Of a DNA stretch of 64,000 nucleotides, positions 34,623 to 47,799 are shown in pieces. The notes below the pieces were generated by a model, which saw only the letters and a list, made by a program, of their open reading frames with translations, did no database searches and had not been told where the DNA came from. Every line of letters begins with the position of its first letter. Position 1 is the first letter of the stretch. This DNA is from Ampullaceana balthica (taxonomy: Eukaryota > Mollusca > Gastropoda > Lymnaeidae): contig CALYLW010000746.1 in NCBI GenBank assembly GCA_944989445.1, positions 134,813-198,812 on the forward strand. Direction: 5' to 3'. A program made the position numbers and the translations under genes.

Positions 34623-37600
34623 ATGGACAAATCTAAGAAAAAAAGTAGTAACAAAAGTGGTGCAACATCTAATTCTGAGTGGTCAAGGACAGGAAGCTTC
34701 ATGAATAAGCCAGAAATGGGGTGGATTCACCCAGATGTCCAGCTTTTGCCAGATGCTGGTATCTGTTATGGTGTAAGGGTGAGTAACTTTCAAGTATAAA
34801 TTTTTTATATGAATTAAAATACAAACCTATACAAATATAAAACCTATATCAATATTCTCTTTAAGCTTCTCAGATATCTACCATAGCCCGGCAGTAGTTT
34901 CAGTTTCGAATTACAGCGCAGCAAATTTTGATAAGGATAATATAAATCTGTGTTTGATAGGTGTGAAATTTTGCACAAAAAATAGATGAATAGATGCTAT
35001 GCAACTTTGCACATGAGTTTATTATCTTGCATGTGGACCAATAAACCTTAGAGAGAACATCATTGACTATGACAAAAAATTTATTTTTTAAAGTTCCGAT
35101 TTTGAACATGTTTTAATAATGGCACACTTACTATTTTCTGCAGTATATTGGCTGCTTGGAGATAAAAGAATCTATGAAAAGTTTAGACTTTGAAACAAGA
35201 ACTACAATAGCCAGGTTAGTGTTAAGTGTGTGAGACCTCTTCATTGTGTAAATTTTACCTAAAATAAATCTTTAGTATTGTAAGTACTGTACATGTATCT
35301 CTGTTTTTACTGCTTCTTAAATGATGAATACATTAAAATGCAGGTAAGAAGTATAATAAACTGTAAATTTTTTAATGTATTTCAAGCAATACCCTCTTGA
35401 TGATTTTCATAATCATAAATTAAATTCACTTACTCCAGTTAAAAAAACTACAAAGTAGACATTTTTAAAAAAATCAATGTGATATCAATTAAAAATATAT
35501 ATGATACAAAGATTTAAATTGGTATTCCGTTAAAGGGCTTCAAAATTTTCACTGATTTATCATTTATTCAAACCTCACTTTATGCTTAAGTGTTAACTGT
35601 GTTAACTTTTCAAGCTAAGAAGTATATCAAACTCCAATTTTTGTAGAAATTAGTCTGTATTTATTATCAAAATAGTATCTTTACTAACTTAAATAATAAT
35701 TTTTGATAATTTTTTTAGGATTGTCAGTAAAAAATATAATTTTGAGTTCTTTTAAGAATTTTTTTGAGATTTAAGATGTTTAACCATGAAATTAGGCTTA
35801 AATGTAAATTGTAGTAACTCTTTTATCATTTGTTGTTTTTAACTGTGTTTGTACGCACTATGTTGATTTAAAGTGCAAACAAATTGCACGCCTCAATGTT
35901 GATTTAAAAAACAAAAAAATGCACTCTCCCTGTTTATTTAAAGAGTAGGAAAGTACACAACATTCTCTTTTTTCTTCTGTTTCCAGAGAGTCAATAAACA
36001 GAGTGGCTGAGGCAGCTGGCTTGAAAACAGCCTCCAAAAGAAAAAAGGTTTGTGATATGTTCTTAAGATAGGAAATAATGGGGATAAGAAAAAAATGCCT
36101 TTGCACACTATGATTATCAACAGTGAATTCATAAAGTTAACAATATCAATAATGTCAATCATTTTAACTAAATCACAGGAAAATACATTTTTAAGTAGCT
36201 ATAGTTTACATATACAGTTATCTTTAAAGTACTAAACTTGCCCATTATTCCAAAACTTTCAAATGCTACATAAGAAATTAAAAATTTTAAAAGCAGTCTA
36301 TAGTTTAAACCTTATGTTTTTTTTTAAAAACTTTTTTTTTAAATAACTAAAAATTGAAAGAAGATATTTGATTAAGTTTGGCTTCTTTAGTCAAATATTA
36401 TGGGTATAATTTTCAAAATTTACCATAAAGATTTACATCTATCTGAAGGAAAATATGGCAATCGTAGTAACTCATTCATTGAATACAAAATACATTTTTA
36501 CAAAATAGGGGGTGGGTGGGTGGGGGGAATTGTTTTTAACACAGCTTCAGTCTATTCTGAGATGGTTGGATGGACAATGTTAGATAAGGCTGATGGGTAT
36601 TAAAATCCATAGTCATAAAGTTTATTATCTTTTTGTATTGTCAAATGTATTATAAAAGTAAAATAATAATATACAGCCTAAAATAAATATAGAAATAGAA
36701 ATGGCTTGAAACAACATTTAAAAAAATATTTTAGAAGCATGAAAGGCATAATTTCTCAAATGACATGATAATGGGATTTTGATTTATAGTTGGTATGTAA
36801 TTTGAAATCTTTCAGATTGATCGTAAATTAGCTAAGATGATGGGAGATACACCACACATGCAGTATGCAGGATCTAATGTCAATCTCACCATTACAACAG
36901 GAAGCATAAATCTAATGGTCATGGAATCAGGGGAGGTCAGAAATCAATGTTTTAAAAAAAATGATGTTCTACAAGCATGTTGTTATGGGTCAGTGTCATT
37001 AGATTTATAATGCAAAATTGACAAAAAGTGTCTTTTATGTCCCTTCAAAGAAATTCATTGCTTGAATTTTGTAAATTCAAGTAAAAATGAACCTTTTTAT
37101 TTTATTTTTTATTCATTATTGTGTTTTTCTTGCAAAATCTTGAAAACCGAAAAGACATTGAAACGTACACCATACTAAAAAGTAGGAAATCAAATTTACG
37201 AAAGGAGGACATTTTTACAAACATAAAATAAAATACAAAAATTTTTTTATAAAAGTTTATTGATAAGACCATGTGGCTAAAACTGACATAAAAGCGGAAA
37301 ATACTTTTTTGACTACCTCTTTGGAATTGGTGTGTCTGGAAGCATTGACAACCCTTGAATCATTTGCAACAAAAAATGTTTAGTATTTTATTTACCCTTA
37401 GAAGGTATCTACAAAATGTAGGCATTTAGAAATAGTATAAATAATTAACGATTCATTACCACTGGCTCGGAAACATAATATACTTTTTTTAATATTTAGA
37501 TTATCGCTGATCATCCATTGCATGTTGTTTCTTTTGCCTCCGGTGGTGATGTTGTAAGTATATATAATATTTTTAAACTTTTAATTTCCTAGTTTTAATT

Positions 37601-40600
37601 TATGAATGTGAATTTTTTAAAATTTCTGGATGGAACTGATGAAATATGTAATAATTCAAACTTTCATTTCATTTTGAAAATCAAATCATTTTTTGTATCT
37701 TTAGGATACATTGGACTTTGTTTCATATGTTGCAAAAGATCCCCAGTATGGTCGTGCTTGCCATGTTTTAGAGTGTGGTGGTGGTCTAGCAGAAGATGTT
37801 GTAACAACTATTGGCCAGGCTTTTGAACTTAGATTTAAACAGTATTTAAAAAAACAACCTAAAACAGTCCAACTGCCAGACAGGTACGCTATCTATTTTT
37901 GTGTCATTTTAAATGAAAATGCTATCAGTGGCCTAAGATTAAAAGCAGCATAACCAATCTTATTAAAAGTGAACATCAATATACATAATTTTAAAAAGAT
38001 AATGTTCATAATATTTTGGAAGATAAGAGTAACATCAATCATGCCTTTAATATTTATAGAAGAGACAACCCTGGATTTGAAGATGAAAGGTGGGGTGACA
38101 AGGAGGATTATTACAATGATAATCCAGATGCAACACCACCCATTTCTACTGAGGCATCTGGTTCTATTCCTATTATTCCCCCTCGTCCTGAATACAGTTT
38201 TCCTAGTAATGTAAGTCTCTGAAAATATCAGTTTAAAATAAACACTAAAGAATGTGTTTTGAGGTTATAAAAATTTTAAGATATTTTTGCACAATGCATA
38301 AATGTTGAAAATTTGGTGCCTTTAGCTGCCATCCTTTTTTTTTAATGCAATTTTTTTAAAAGGAAAGACGACAAGTTGAATTCCTTAGTCATAGTCATAA
38401 AAGTCTTTAAAAAAAAATTAAGTGGCTAATTTAAAAAATGCAAATTAATATTTAAAGTAATTCACTTTTCTGTTATAATTAATAACAGAAACCCCTAAAA
38501 GAAGAAAAAAACACAGAATTCCCTAATTTTGACAGAAGTAAGTATTTTAAAAGGTAATTTCAGTTTACCACTTATACTTACTTATTCATAAACCTACTTT
38601 CTCATAATTTTGGAGGAAAAAAAATGATAGTAAACACAATAATATAGAATAATTTTAAGAAATAAGAAAAGCAGTCTTAGAATATCTCTTTGTATTAACT
38701 ATAATAGATGATAAAGATATTTTTTTAAAATTTGCCCTTAACAATCCCTCAGTTACAATTTGCATAATTTAATCTAAATACAGTGGAACCTCGGTTTACG
38801 TCCTTAATCCGTTCCTGACACTTGGACTTATACCAAACAGGATGTATACCAAACGTATTTTTAACTTCAGAAATGAAGGAAAAATGATTAATCCATTTCC
38901 AGGAAAAAAGCATATTATTGTTAACATATAATACATTTATTGACATTGTAAAAAATAATTAAAACATTTTTTAATACATGTACTAAAAGACATAAATAAA
39001 AAGAATTTAAGTGCAATAAATAAAAATTTAGCCTCACTTTAACTTGGTGAGACGAGTCAAGTGCTTGCTAATTTTTTGAGAACGAGATGTTATTGCTTGG
39101 GAGGAAAGTCGGCTTCAAATAAAATTTCAAGATCATAACATTCTGTTTTTTTTTCTCCATTTCTGCCTCTTTTCTCTAGTTAGCCATGGTTGAGGCTCGC
39201 AAGGTTTGACTTACTAAAAATCTGTCTAAAGAACTTTGCTTTTGCCTTCTCTTCAGGATGTTTAAAAAATGTGACATTGTCTGATCAATTTTTTTCTTTC
39301 CTTGGCTCCTCTCATTAACTTTTTAGAACTCATTTTTTGTGAATTTACTTAAAATTTACCAGTTATTGCGCGAGTCGTTCACTGTATTGTAGCAACTAAA
39401 GTACTTACACACATGAGAGCTGGAATATGACGTAGTGTTGTGATTCATCCAAGTTAGGCATGCGCTTATTTAAAAACATTTTTTTTGTAATGTGTCAGTT
39501 TTACACATACAATTTCTAGCACACTAGCCAGTCGTCGTGTTCCAAGCAAAAGGTTGTATACCAAGCAAATTGTTTCGCGTCAAAACAGGACGTATAACAG
39601 TTGGACTGATACCAAAGCAGACGTATACCGAGGTTCCACTGAATGTTTGATTTTCTTTAATCACAGTCACTCTTGAACTAAGGGGTCACCAAAAAAAAAT
39701 TAAGACCCCCCTCCAATGTAATGTCACAAAGCTTTGACCCCCCCCCCTTTTCTTATAAAAGCTGTATTTATATTTGAAAAAGAGCATGTTTCAAATACCT
39801 TTTTTTGTCATTTAAGCATTTATTTATTTAGTGTAAGCTTGCACTCTAGTATTGTAACACGCGTGAAGCAATGTAAAACGTCATAAAATAAATTTTAAGA
39901 AATATTTAATGGAAACTTCTATTTAAAGTTGCGAGTTTTGATGTGACGTCACATTTCTCAAATACCCCCCCCTCCTCCTCATCACACTTTCTCACAAATG
40001 TGTGGACCCCCTCTCCCCCCTAGGTGTGTGACGTCATTTATGGACGGCCCGTAAGCTTTATGTTGACTTCCATTAATTGCCCCCCCCCCATTATTTTCTA
40101 TAATAGAAACAATGTACAGAAATTTAGAGAATATTATTAAAATCTCATAAAAGCTCTTAATCCAACCATCTCACTTATTAAGGTTGTTAACAGTTGACCA
40201 GTCCTAATATCAGGACTGGTACTGTTAAATCTGGTCAGGTTAACCCTAGCTTCAATTTTTCCGCACTGTAAGCTGGTATTCAGAAGGTTGTTTACGGTTA
40301 AGATGCTGGCAGCATATAAGAGCTAAACCACAAGGGATAGTGACATCAAAGCAGCTTCTTAATATTCTGGTATATAAAAAAATATAAAAAATCATATGTA
40401 ATTACTGTTTATTCGTTTGGCTAATGATTGATTGATTAACAATTTTTTTACTAAGCCAAAGTACGAGAGCTAACACAACATTTTCAGCTATAATGTCAAA
40501 ACTCCTTTGATGTAATTTATTTTGTACACCACGGACAATCAACGCAAGTTTTACTATTATTATTACAAGACGTAGGAAAAATGCCTTACTAATGCTAAGG

Positions 40601-43600
40601 GATGGTTAACCGGTCCTCAAATATGAGCAGTCTTAAATCAAAATAATTAAAATTACCTTATTGATATCAAAGCTGATGTTTGATTTTTAAATTTTTATTT
40701 TGTTTGCAAGTATAACCAAAGCCCTATATTTTTAAACAGGATAAGTTAAGGGTTGTCTTATATGCCCAGTTGTATACACCGAAAAATACAGTAATTACAG
40801 TGAGATGAAGATTAAAAATTAACATGGAATTTACAAACAAAATATTCCTATATGATCATCACTGTTTAGTTGTTGGGATCACGATTTTTCTCTCTCCCTT
40901 TTTGCTGAATTGAAAGGGTTTGCGCAAGAGATGTCACCAACGGGTGAGGTGCGGGGGGCGAGAGTTGCTAAATTTTTGCATTCTCTTGAGGGTTTTAAAA
41001 ACTAAGGAAAAATACCTCGCTACGGCTACTGGTCGCATAATGGGTCTTTTTTCTGCGGTTAACCGGACCTCAAAAACAGTCTTAACAGCCTTATCTCTTA
41101 TTCCTTTGAAACATTTCCAAAAACCATATGTTTGTTTGTAAATAAAACAGTGCAGGATATTATTACTAGAAATTTTATTTCTAAAATTAATTGTATTTTT
41201 TAAAATAACTCATTTAAATTAACTCATGTCACAAATTGAACTAGCTTCCTCCCCAAAAAATACATACTAATAATTATGCTGTATCAAATTATGACTGTTG
41301 ACATTTAAACCTTAAACCTTTAGACTTTAAAATAGAAGATGCATGTTTCTTATAAGCTCATTCCATGATCTTGGTATAATGCCACAATGACCTTTTCATT
41401 GTTAAGCTGATGGAGCAATTACAAGTGAACAGACAAATGGCTTGGAGTTTGAACATAAAGCAAATCCCAGTGAAAAAGACACAAGTTTTAGAACTATAGA
41501 TGCATTTGATATGGGTAAAGTATAATTTTGCTTTTTATTTTTGGCTGTTTTGGCAAAAGTTCATAGCTCTCTTTCTCAGATTAAATAAAAGGAAATAATA
41601 TTAAGTATAATTAAATTAAAAATCAAGTCACTATCCTGCTGATAACTTTGGTTTTCAGTAAAAAGAGCAGCAAAATTTCTTTACATTAGAATTAGAATCA
41701 ATATTAGTGTCAGTTATGATATTTTAGGGACGAAATGTCTCACAGGAATCAATACAGAAAAGAACCAGTTTTTGCCACAACTGAGATACATCAATGTCCA
41801 ATGCCTTGTGCTCTATTTGTCTTTCTCTGGCACAATAAACTTTTCAACTGATATTGAATTCTGTTATTCAACAATCAGGTTTTAACAATGTATGGGAAAT
41901 ATATATATAGAACTTCTATTTTTAGATGTATATTTATTTCTTGGCCTTTTAAGAAAAATGGATTTAAAAGTGAAATAAAACGTGTCTAAATAGCTCTGAT
42001 TGTTATTAAAATTTCATTACCAGTATTAAGCTTTTAAGGTTATAAAAAATATAGTTTGATGCATAACAAATTCTTATTATTTCCACTGTAGAGGTTTTTA
42101 GTGTAGAACTGCCACCTGCACCAGAACTTCCAACTTCGCCATCTTCTGCCAAAAGGATTAGTAAGGCTGAAGTGGAAAAGGATTTGAGGGAAAATAAATC
42201 GGTGGCAGAAGCTCTGGAGCCAGTTTTTGAGGAATGGTACCACAGCGAAATAACTCGAAAACAGGTAAAAAAATATTGAAAACTGCATCACATTTAACAA
42301 TTGTTGTGATTAACGGACTGAGTTGTTTTATTGAATCAACTTATAAAATTGTGACTAGTTTTAAAATTAAAAGAAAAAAGATTATTTTTTTTAAAAATGA
42401 TTGACAAAGTGTCATGATTTATTGTTTATCTTATTATGTTAATTAGTTATAAAACAGGTTAAAAAATAGTTAATTAAAGTAAGTTCCGTTAGTTACATAA
42501 ATAAATCACTTTATATTTTTCAGTAAATGAAGTGAATAGGAAATGTGAATGACTGAATTGTTTAAATATTTAGTTATGCAAAAACTGACAAAGTTTACAG
42601 TATTTAAAGTTTTACAAATTTATTTTTAAAAAAACAAGTATTACTCAGCTACCATACACCCATCTTACAAAATATGAAGTCTTTATGAATATTACAAGTA
42701 TTGTATTTAATTAGTCTTTTTTTTAAATTTAAAAGCTATAAAAATTCATAGTTAATTACAGTACCATAAAAATATAATTGAATCTTTTTTTTCTCATTGT
42801 CATTACATAACAAGTAAATGAATTGTAATTCAAATCATAGTAATCTCAAAATACTATGTATTGTAAGATCTATGGGTGAGTCATTTCAGCTTTCATACAG
42901 TGGGTGGGGGAGCTATTTTGGTAGTGGATGTTCATATTATTATTCTAAATAACTTTTTTAAAAACATCGGTAGTGAATTAAAAATATTTTTATTTCATTC
43001 TGGCATTAAAAATAAGAAGAATGAAATGCATTCTGATTCAACTATATAAATCCCTGGATATGAATGAATACTGGCAAAAAAGAGTTGCATAAATGAAATA
43101 CACAACATTTTATTTTGTCAAGAAGCATATAAGACATAATTTAATCATTTATGCACTGTGATAAATCTTAATATCAAATGATAAAAATTAAATTTTTATT
43201 TCTCAAATTAAATTTTTAAAATTATTTGAAAGGCTGAAGCATTGCTCGAATTTGATGGTGACTTTCTTGTAAGGAAGAGCACTAACAGTCCAGGCCAGTT
43301 TGTTCTCAGTGGGAAACAAACAGGTGCACCAAGGCATCTTTTATTAGTGGACCCAGAAGGCATTGTAAGTTTATTTTGGAGTGGTTAAATGCTAGCAATG
43401 TAATGATAGATTTCTAGGTAAAAGACATTATAGGTAAATTATACACTACTAATGTAAATTATTTTTTATTATTTTTAATGGAATTCTTTTAAATATTAAA
43501 AAAATTCCTTTTTCTATATTTGTGCATAAAATTATAGCTGAAAGTGAAGGTTTTAACTTTATCCTTTCCTCTAGTTAAATAGTTTAAAAGAAATTGGTTC

Positions 43601-43835
43601 TGAACAAATACACATTTTTATAGGATCTTCAAAAACTATAGCTGGACTTTATTTATAATAATTTCTAAAGAAAGAAAATTTTAATATCTGCATTCAGGTG
43701 AGAACAAGGGACTTCATATTTGATAGTGTTAGTCACTTAATTAACTACCACAGACAAAACAACCTCCCAATCGTCACACAAGGAAGTGAGCTACAACTTG
43801 TCAGACCTGTTAAAGCTTGCATCTCTGCAATTTAA
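34623..43835 (+). CDS. SHC1: SHC-transforming adaptor protein (PTB-CH1-SH2), complete, 12 exons
   Basis: Cytoplasmic phosphotyrosine adaptor linking activated receptor tyrosine kinases to Grb2/SOS/Ras. Exons read from the sequence: 34623-34778, 35144-35214, 35987-36047, 36816-36935, 37500-37553, 37705-37883, 38060-38210, 38489-38537, 41407-41514, 42092-42264, 43233-43364, 43698-43835. All have GT/AG borders and compatible phases, giving 1392 nt (463 aa), close to vertebrate p52Shc. The PTB domain spans about residues 32-205 and includes [31 protein letters not shown] (Arg171 matches the phosphotyrosine-binding Arg of human SHC1) and [14 protein letters not shown]1 (about 206-362) carries the paired tyrosines YYND at 231-234. 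SH2 (about 364-460) has [14 protein letters not shown] with Arg388, and HLLLVDPEG. The start was chosen at the first ATG (context gtaaATGG); no CH2 region of p66 type is seen. The symbol denotes the family; vertebrate SHC1-4 paralogy does not apply directly. Confidence 0.96.
34850..35065. mobile_element. hAT MITE (CAATGTTCCC family), copy 3, in SHC intron 1
   Basis: CAATATTCTCTTTAAGCTTC at the left and CCTTAGAGAGAACATCATTG at the right. The interior CAGCAAATTTTG and ATGCTATGCAACTTTGCAC match copies 1 and 2. Confidence 0.7.
38781..39641. mobile_element. pogo/Tigger-like MITE in SHC intron 8
   Basis: CAGTGGAACCTCGGTTTACG at the left and CGTATACCGAGGTTCCACTG at the right are inverted Tigger-type ends. 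TA precedes the left end; the right flank reads AA. Short internal GTATACCAA motifs recur. No intact transposase. Confidence 0.82.
39680..40052. mobile_element. Harbinger-like MITE in SHC intron 8, right end clear
   Basis: The right end GTGACGTCATTTATGGACGG followed by CCC, and interior TTGATGTGACGTCACATTTC, match the 31408-32190 blocks. The left end is decayed. Confidence 0.6.
40180..41110. repeat. Relic related to the 52.6/55.7-kb repeat
   Basis: It holds GGTTAACCGGTCCTC (about 40607), CTAAGGAAAAATACCTCGCT (about 41005) and GGTTAACCGGACCTC. These recall the reverse strand of the duplicated repeat (GCGAGGTATTTTTCCTTAGT at 53050 and 56130). Highly diverged. Confidence 0.4.
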
Positions 43836-44905
43836 TCTGTATTAATCTTGGTTTTGGTTGTTAGTGTCAATAGTCTCATGTATAATGTTTTGTACATACT
43901 TTTTTGCTACTGACATCAAATTTATGTTATTAATGTTTTTTTATTAAGAGAATTGTAGTTTTAGAACTTATACAACAAAAAGTAACAAGTGACATAGGTA
44001 GTTTACTTTTTTCTTGTTGTATGACATTTATTGTGTCTTTTTGCGAGTTAAGTTGGCTGCAGTCTTCCAACTTCATTGTTTGAGGTTTGAATTCTGAATG
44101 ATATTTCTCCTCTCAAAGAATAGCTGACTCACTGGTCTGATGAATTTATTCCACCCGGCTATTAGCCCATAGCTTGGGACATCTCCTGTTTTATATAGGC
44201 AGACAGGTGAACAACCATGTAAATATAATGTATTTTAATTAATTTAGTCAAATTTTTAATTTATGAATTAATATTAACTTTTGTGTGTATAAATTTTCAT
44301 ATTTATGTACAATTTTATTTTTTGGTCAGTAAATTAAAAAACATTTTCATTTTTGTTATATTTTTTATATTATATTATTACCATTACTTAGTTGGCAGTT
44401 TAAAAAAAATTAAAATTGTATAAATATTTTTTTAGTGTAACTGATCTTTTGAATGTTAAAGCTACATTTTAGAATGCTAAAGATGTTTTATCATCATTGT
44501 GCAATTCAGATAGAGAAATCTCATGTTAAAAAAGCTAAATCCTTATGATAAATATGCATTTCATTCATTTTATAATATAATGGATAATTCCCTATTGTTT
44601 TATTGCATAATTTACATCTTCAGATCAAAAATTATATTCTACTTCAGTATTGAATTACATTCTTAAGCTATATTTCTGCATGAAAACTTTAATGTATGCA
44701 AGTTGTAAATGATGTAACTTCTAAAATTTAATTGATGTTTTTTATGCTAAATCTACCTATATTTGTTTTAAAAAGCTTTTTTTCTATGTTGCATCTTACT
44801 ACATGTGATGATAGTTGTTTTATTGGACTTGTTTACATATGCTTTGTGCTACTCTTGTAGAAAAAAGAATGAAAAAATGAAATAAACAAAGATTTTACAT
44901 CAAGA
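43836..44905 (+). other. Probable SHC 3' UTR with poly(A) signal
   Basis: The stop codon at 43833-43835 is followed by about 1 kb of AT-rich, non-coding sequence. An AATAAA lies at 44881-44886. Cleavage would then fall near 44900. The exact end is inference. Confidence 0.5.
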
Positions 44906-45054
44906 CTTGTCATACACTAACCCATTTATATTAACTGGCAGGCACATTCTGTAATTTAATAGTAATTTTTTTAAAATCAAAACAAGGAATTTGGCAGATG
45001 TGCAGTTATTTTAAAGTGGATATTTCTGTTTGCCAGAATTTGTGCATTGGAAAT

Positions 45055-45118
45055 CTGAAGTGTAGGATGCAATAATCTTTTATATAGAAGGAGCGTCTGT
45101 AATTGATTAGAAAAGATA
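45055..45118 (+). mobile_element. LINE/SINE tail fragment
   Basis: TAGGATGCAATAATCTTTTA followed by TATAGAAGGAGCGTCTGTAA: the shared 3' tail only. Confidence 0.65.
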
Positions 45119-45874
45119 ACTTAATCAGCGATTGAGACAGCTTGAACAGGCTGTTAAATTACTACACATTTTCTTTATCAGTGTCTATTTCTTTCTCCAT
45201 GCAACGTATGGCTTTATTCTTCTTAAACAATGTAAGAAAAAAAGTTAGTTTTTGTACTTGGCCTGACATAATTTGGTTGTCATTTTTGAGTTGTCCATTA
45301 CCTATATGATAACAGCAGGCACTGAACAGTAAATGAATTAAAATTTAAGACAAGAGTCAATGGGCTGCAGTGAAAAAATTGCATTTCGGTCATTGGTACC
45401 AGTAAATTCCTCATCTACCATGCGTATTATATAGACACGAAACAAGCCTTTTCTTTGGTTTCAAAATAAAGCATTCCTGCTATTGGAAAAAAAGAAAAGA
45501 AAAAACAACTTGTAACCAATAAAAGAACCTTTTAATTTTAAAATTCACTATGGCTGCAAAAATAGCTAGTGGTTTAATAGAATTTTTTTTATAGTTATGT
45601 CTACATTTTAATCAAGGAAACTCTTGAAACTGTTTCTTATTTTCTGTGAATACCATGATATTATAAGAAAAATTATTCACTTTCTTTCTTTGATATCAAT
45701 GGAGAAGAAAAGACTTGAACTTTGTCTCATAAGGGGAAATGTTTTCGAAGTTTCAGGTGACACTTTTTTTTAACAGTAACACCACACCTGACAAGCATTT
45801 TGCATGAGGTGCCCATTTATACTTCATACAATACGTACTTAGCAAACCAAGTACATATTACATTAATGATTTCT

Positions 45875-47780
45875 AGGGGTATGTAATGCCTACAATGAAA
45901 CGTCTACACCCGACAGGCTGCATGCCTTAAAAACAGCCAACTAGCATGCCCAAAAAGTCACACATCAATGTGCCAATATCTACTGGCAAAACCTCTGCTC
46001 CAGCATACATTCAGCTGCAGACATGGGCAATGCCAAAGCTATGTACGAAAATATCAAATAAGCAACTGGCCCTTTGACGTCCAAGGTTGCCCCCCTAGCC
46101 CCTAAATTCCAAAAGTGGAGAAATTATCCAAGACAAGGCAGCGCAGCTAAAATGGTGGGTTGAGCATTATCTGGAACTGTATGCAACAGTTACCACAGTC
46201 TCCAGCACCGCTCTAGATGACATCCCCGCTATGCCGCCCATGGAAGAACTTGATGTCGTGCCGTCACAGGAAGTGCTGAGTGAAGCAATTGACTGCCTAG
46301 CTTGTGGAAAAGCCCCTGGGAATGATGGCATACCACCAGAAGCTCTAAAGAGTGGCAAGACAGCTTTACTCCAACCTTCGCTCGAGCATCTGTCCCTCTG
46401 CTGGGAACAGGGCTACATCGCACAGGACCTAAAGGATGCAAATATAGTGACACTATATAAGAACAAGGGCGATAGAAGTGACTGCAATAACTATCGCAGC
46501 ATCTCACTCCTTAGTGTTGTAGGTGAGGCCTTTGCCTGTGTCATACTGACACAATTACAGAGTATAGCCTTCCGAGTTTATCCAGAATCTCAGTGCCGTT
46601 TCCAGGCTGGTCGGTCTACCATAGACATGGTGTTCTCCATACGGCAGCTCCAAGAAAAATGCAGAGAGCAGCAGATGCCCCTATTCATTGTCTTTGTAGA
46701 TCTTACGAAAGCCTTTGATTTAGTCAGTCGCAAGTGGCTATTCCAAATCCTGGAAAAAATTGGCTGCCCCCCCACACCTACTCGCCATCATCGGACAGTT
46801 CCATGAAAATATGCAGGCACAGTGCAGTTCGATGGAGCTATGTCAGAAGCCTTTCTAGTCAGCAGCGGAGTTAAAGTTTTGTACTTGCACCAACACTGTT
46901 CGCAATATTCTTCTCTGTACTACTTCGATGCGCATTCAAGAATAGCAGTGATGGAATCGGGTTACACACCAGAGCCGATGGAGGACTCTTCAACACTGCC
47001 CGCCTCCGAGCCAAAACCAAAAGACAGATGTCCTAATTCTCGAGCTACTCTTTGCGGATGATGCGGCACTGACAGAAACTGATTTGCTACAACTCCTGTC
47101 AAGCTTCTCCAAGGCTTGCAAAGAGTTTGGTCTGCAAATCAGCTTGAAAAAGACAAACATCATGGCTCTCCTACCATCAATATCGACAATGAAAACTTGG
47201 AGGTTGTGGACAGCTTAATAGCTTCCACTTGAGGTGCCTGCATCAAATCCTTGGCATTCAATGGCAGGACAAAGTGCCAAAGAGTGAGGTCCTGACGCGT
47301 GCCAATACCCAAAGCATGTTCTCAATCCTTAAGGAGAGACGCCTGAGATGGCTAGGACATGTAAAGAGATTGAGCCCTGGCCGCATCCCCAAGGACCTCC
47401 TATAAGGAGAATTGGCATCGGGGAAAAAGGAAGACAGGTCACTCACGTTTGCGATTTAAAGATGTCTGCCAAAGGGACATGAAAGCAGTCGGAATATGCA
47501 CAAGCGACTGGGAGTGGAAGGCAGAAGACCGATCTACATGGGGCACAGTTGTAAAAGAGGGCTTCATAGTAGCCGAGGAGTGAAGGATGGAGGAGGCTAC
47601 AGACAGAAGAGCTAAGAGAAAGGCCAAAATATTGGGAAGCAAAGAATTTGTGTGCAAAAGCTGTGGTTAAGACTGTCACTCAAGGATAGGACTGCACAGC
47701 CACACAAGGAAATGCAACCCGAACCAACGGTGATGCACCATCGTCTTGGGAGACGGAAGGATGCCGATTATGTAATGCAG
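45875..47780 (+). pseudogene. Non-LTR retrotransposon ORF2, frameshifted
   Basis: Reverse-transcriptase polyprotein remnant. In order: KWWVEHYLELYATV (about 46150), CLACGKAPGNDGIPPEAL, LYKNKGDRSDCNNYRSISLL, ESQCRFQAGRSTIDMVFSIR, IVFVDLTKAFDLVSRKWLFQ (46231-46806 frame). Another frame then reads SFVLAPTLFAIFFSVLL, followed by LLFADDAALT (the RT catalytic box as FADD), ACKEFGLQISLKKTNIM, RRLRWLGHVKRLSPGRIPKD and WKAEDRSTWGTVVKEG. The end has a C2H2-like CKSCG..CHSRIGLHSHTRKC. At least three frameshifts, a stop after LRAKTKRQMS, and no endonuclease. The clade cannot be fixed by eye. Confidence 0.88.
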
Positions 47781-47799
47781 TAATATCCAATCCATCAAA

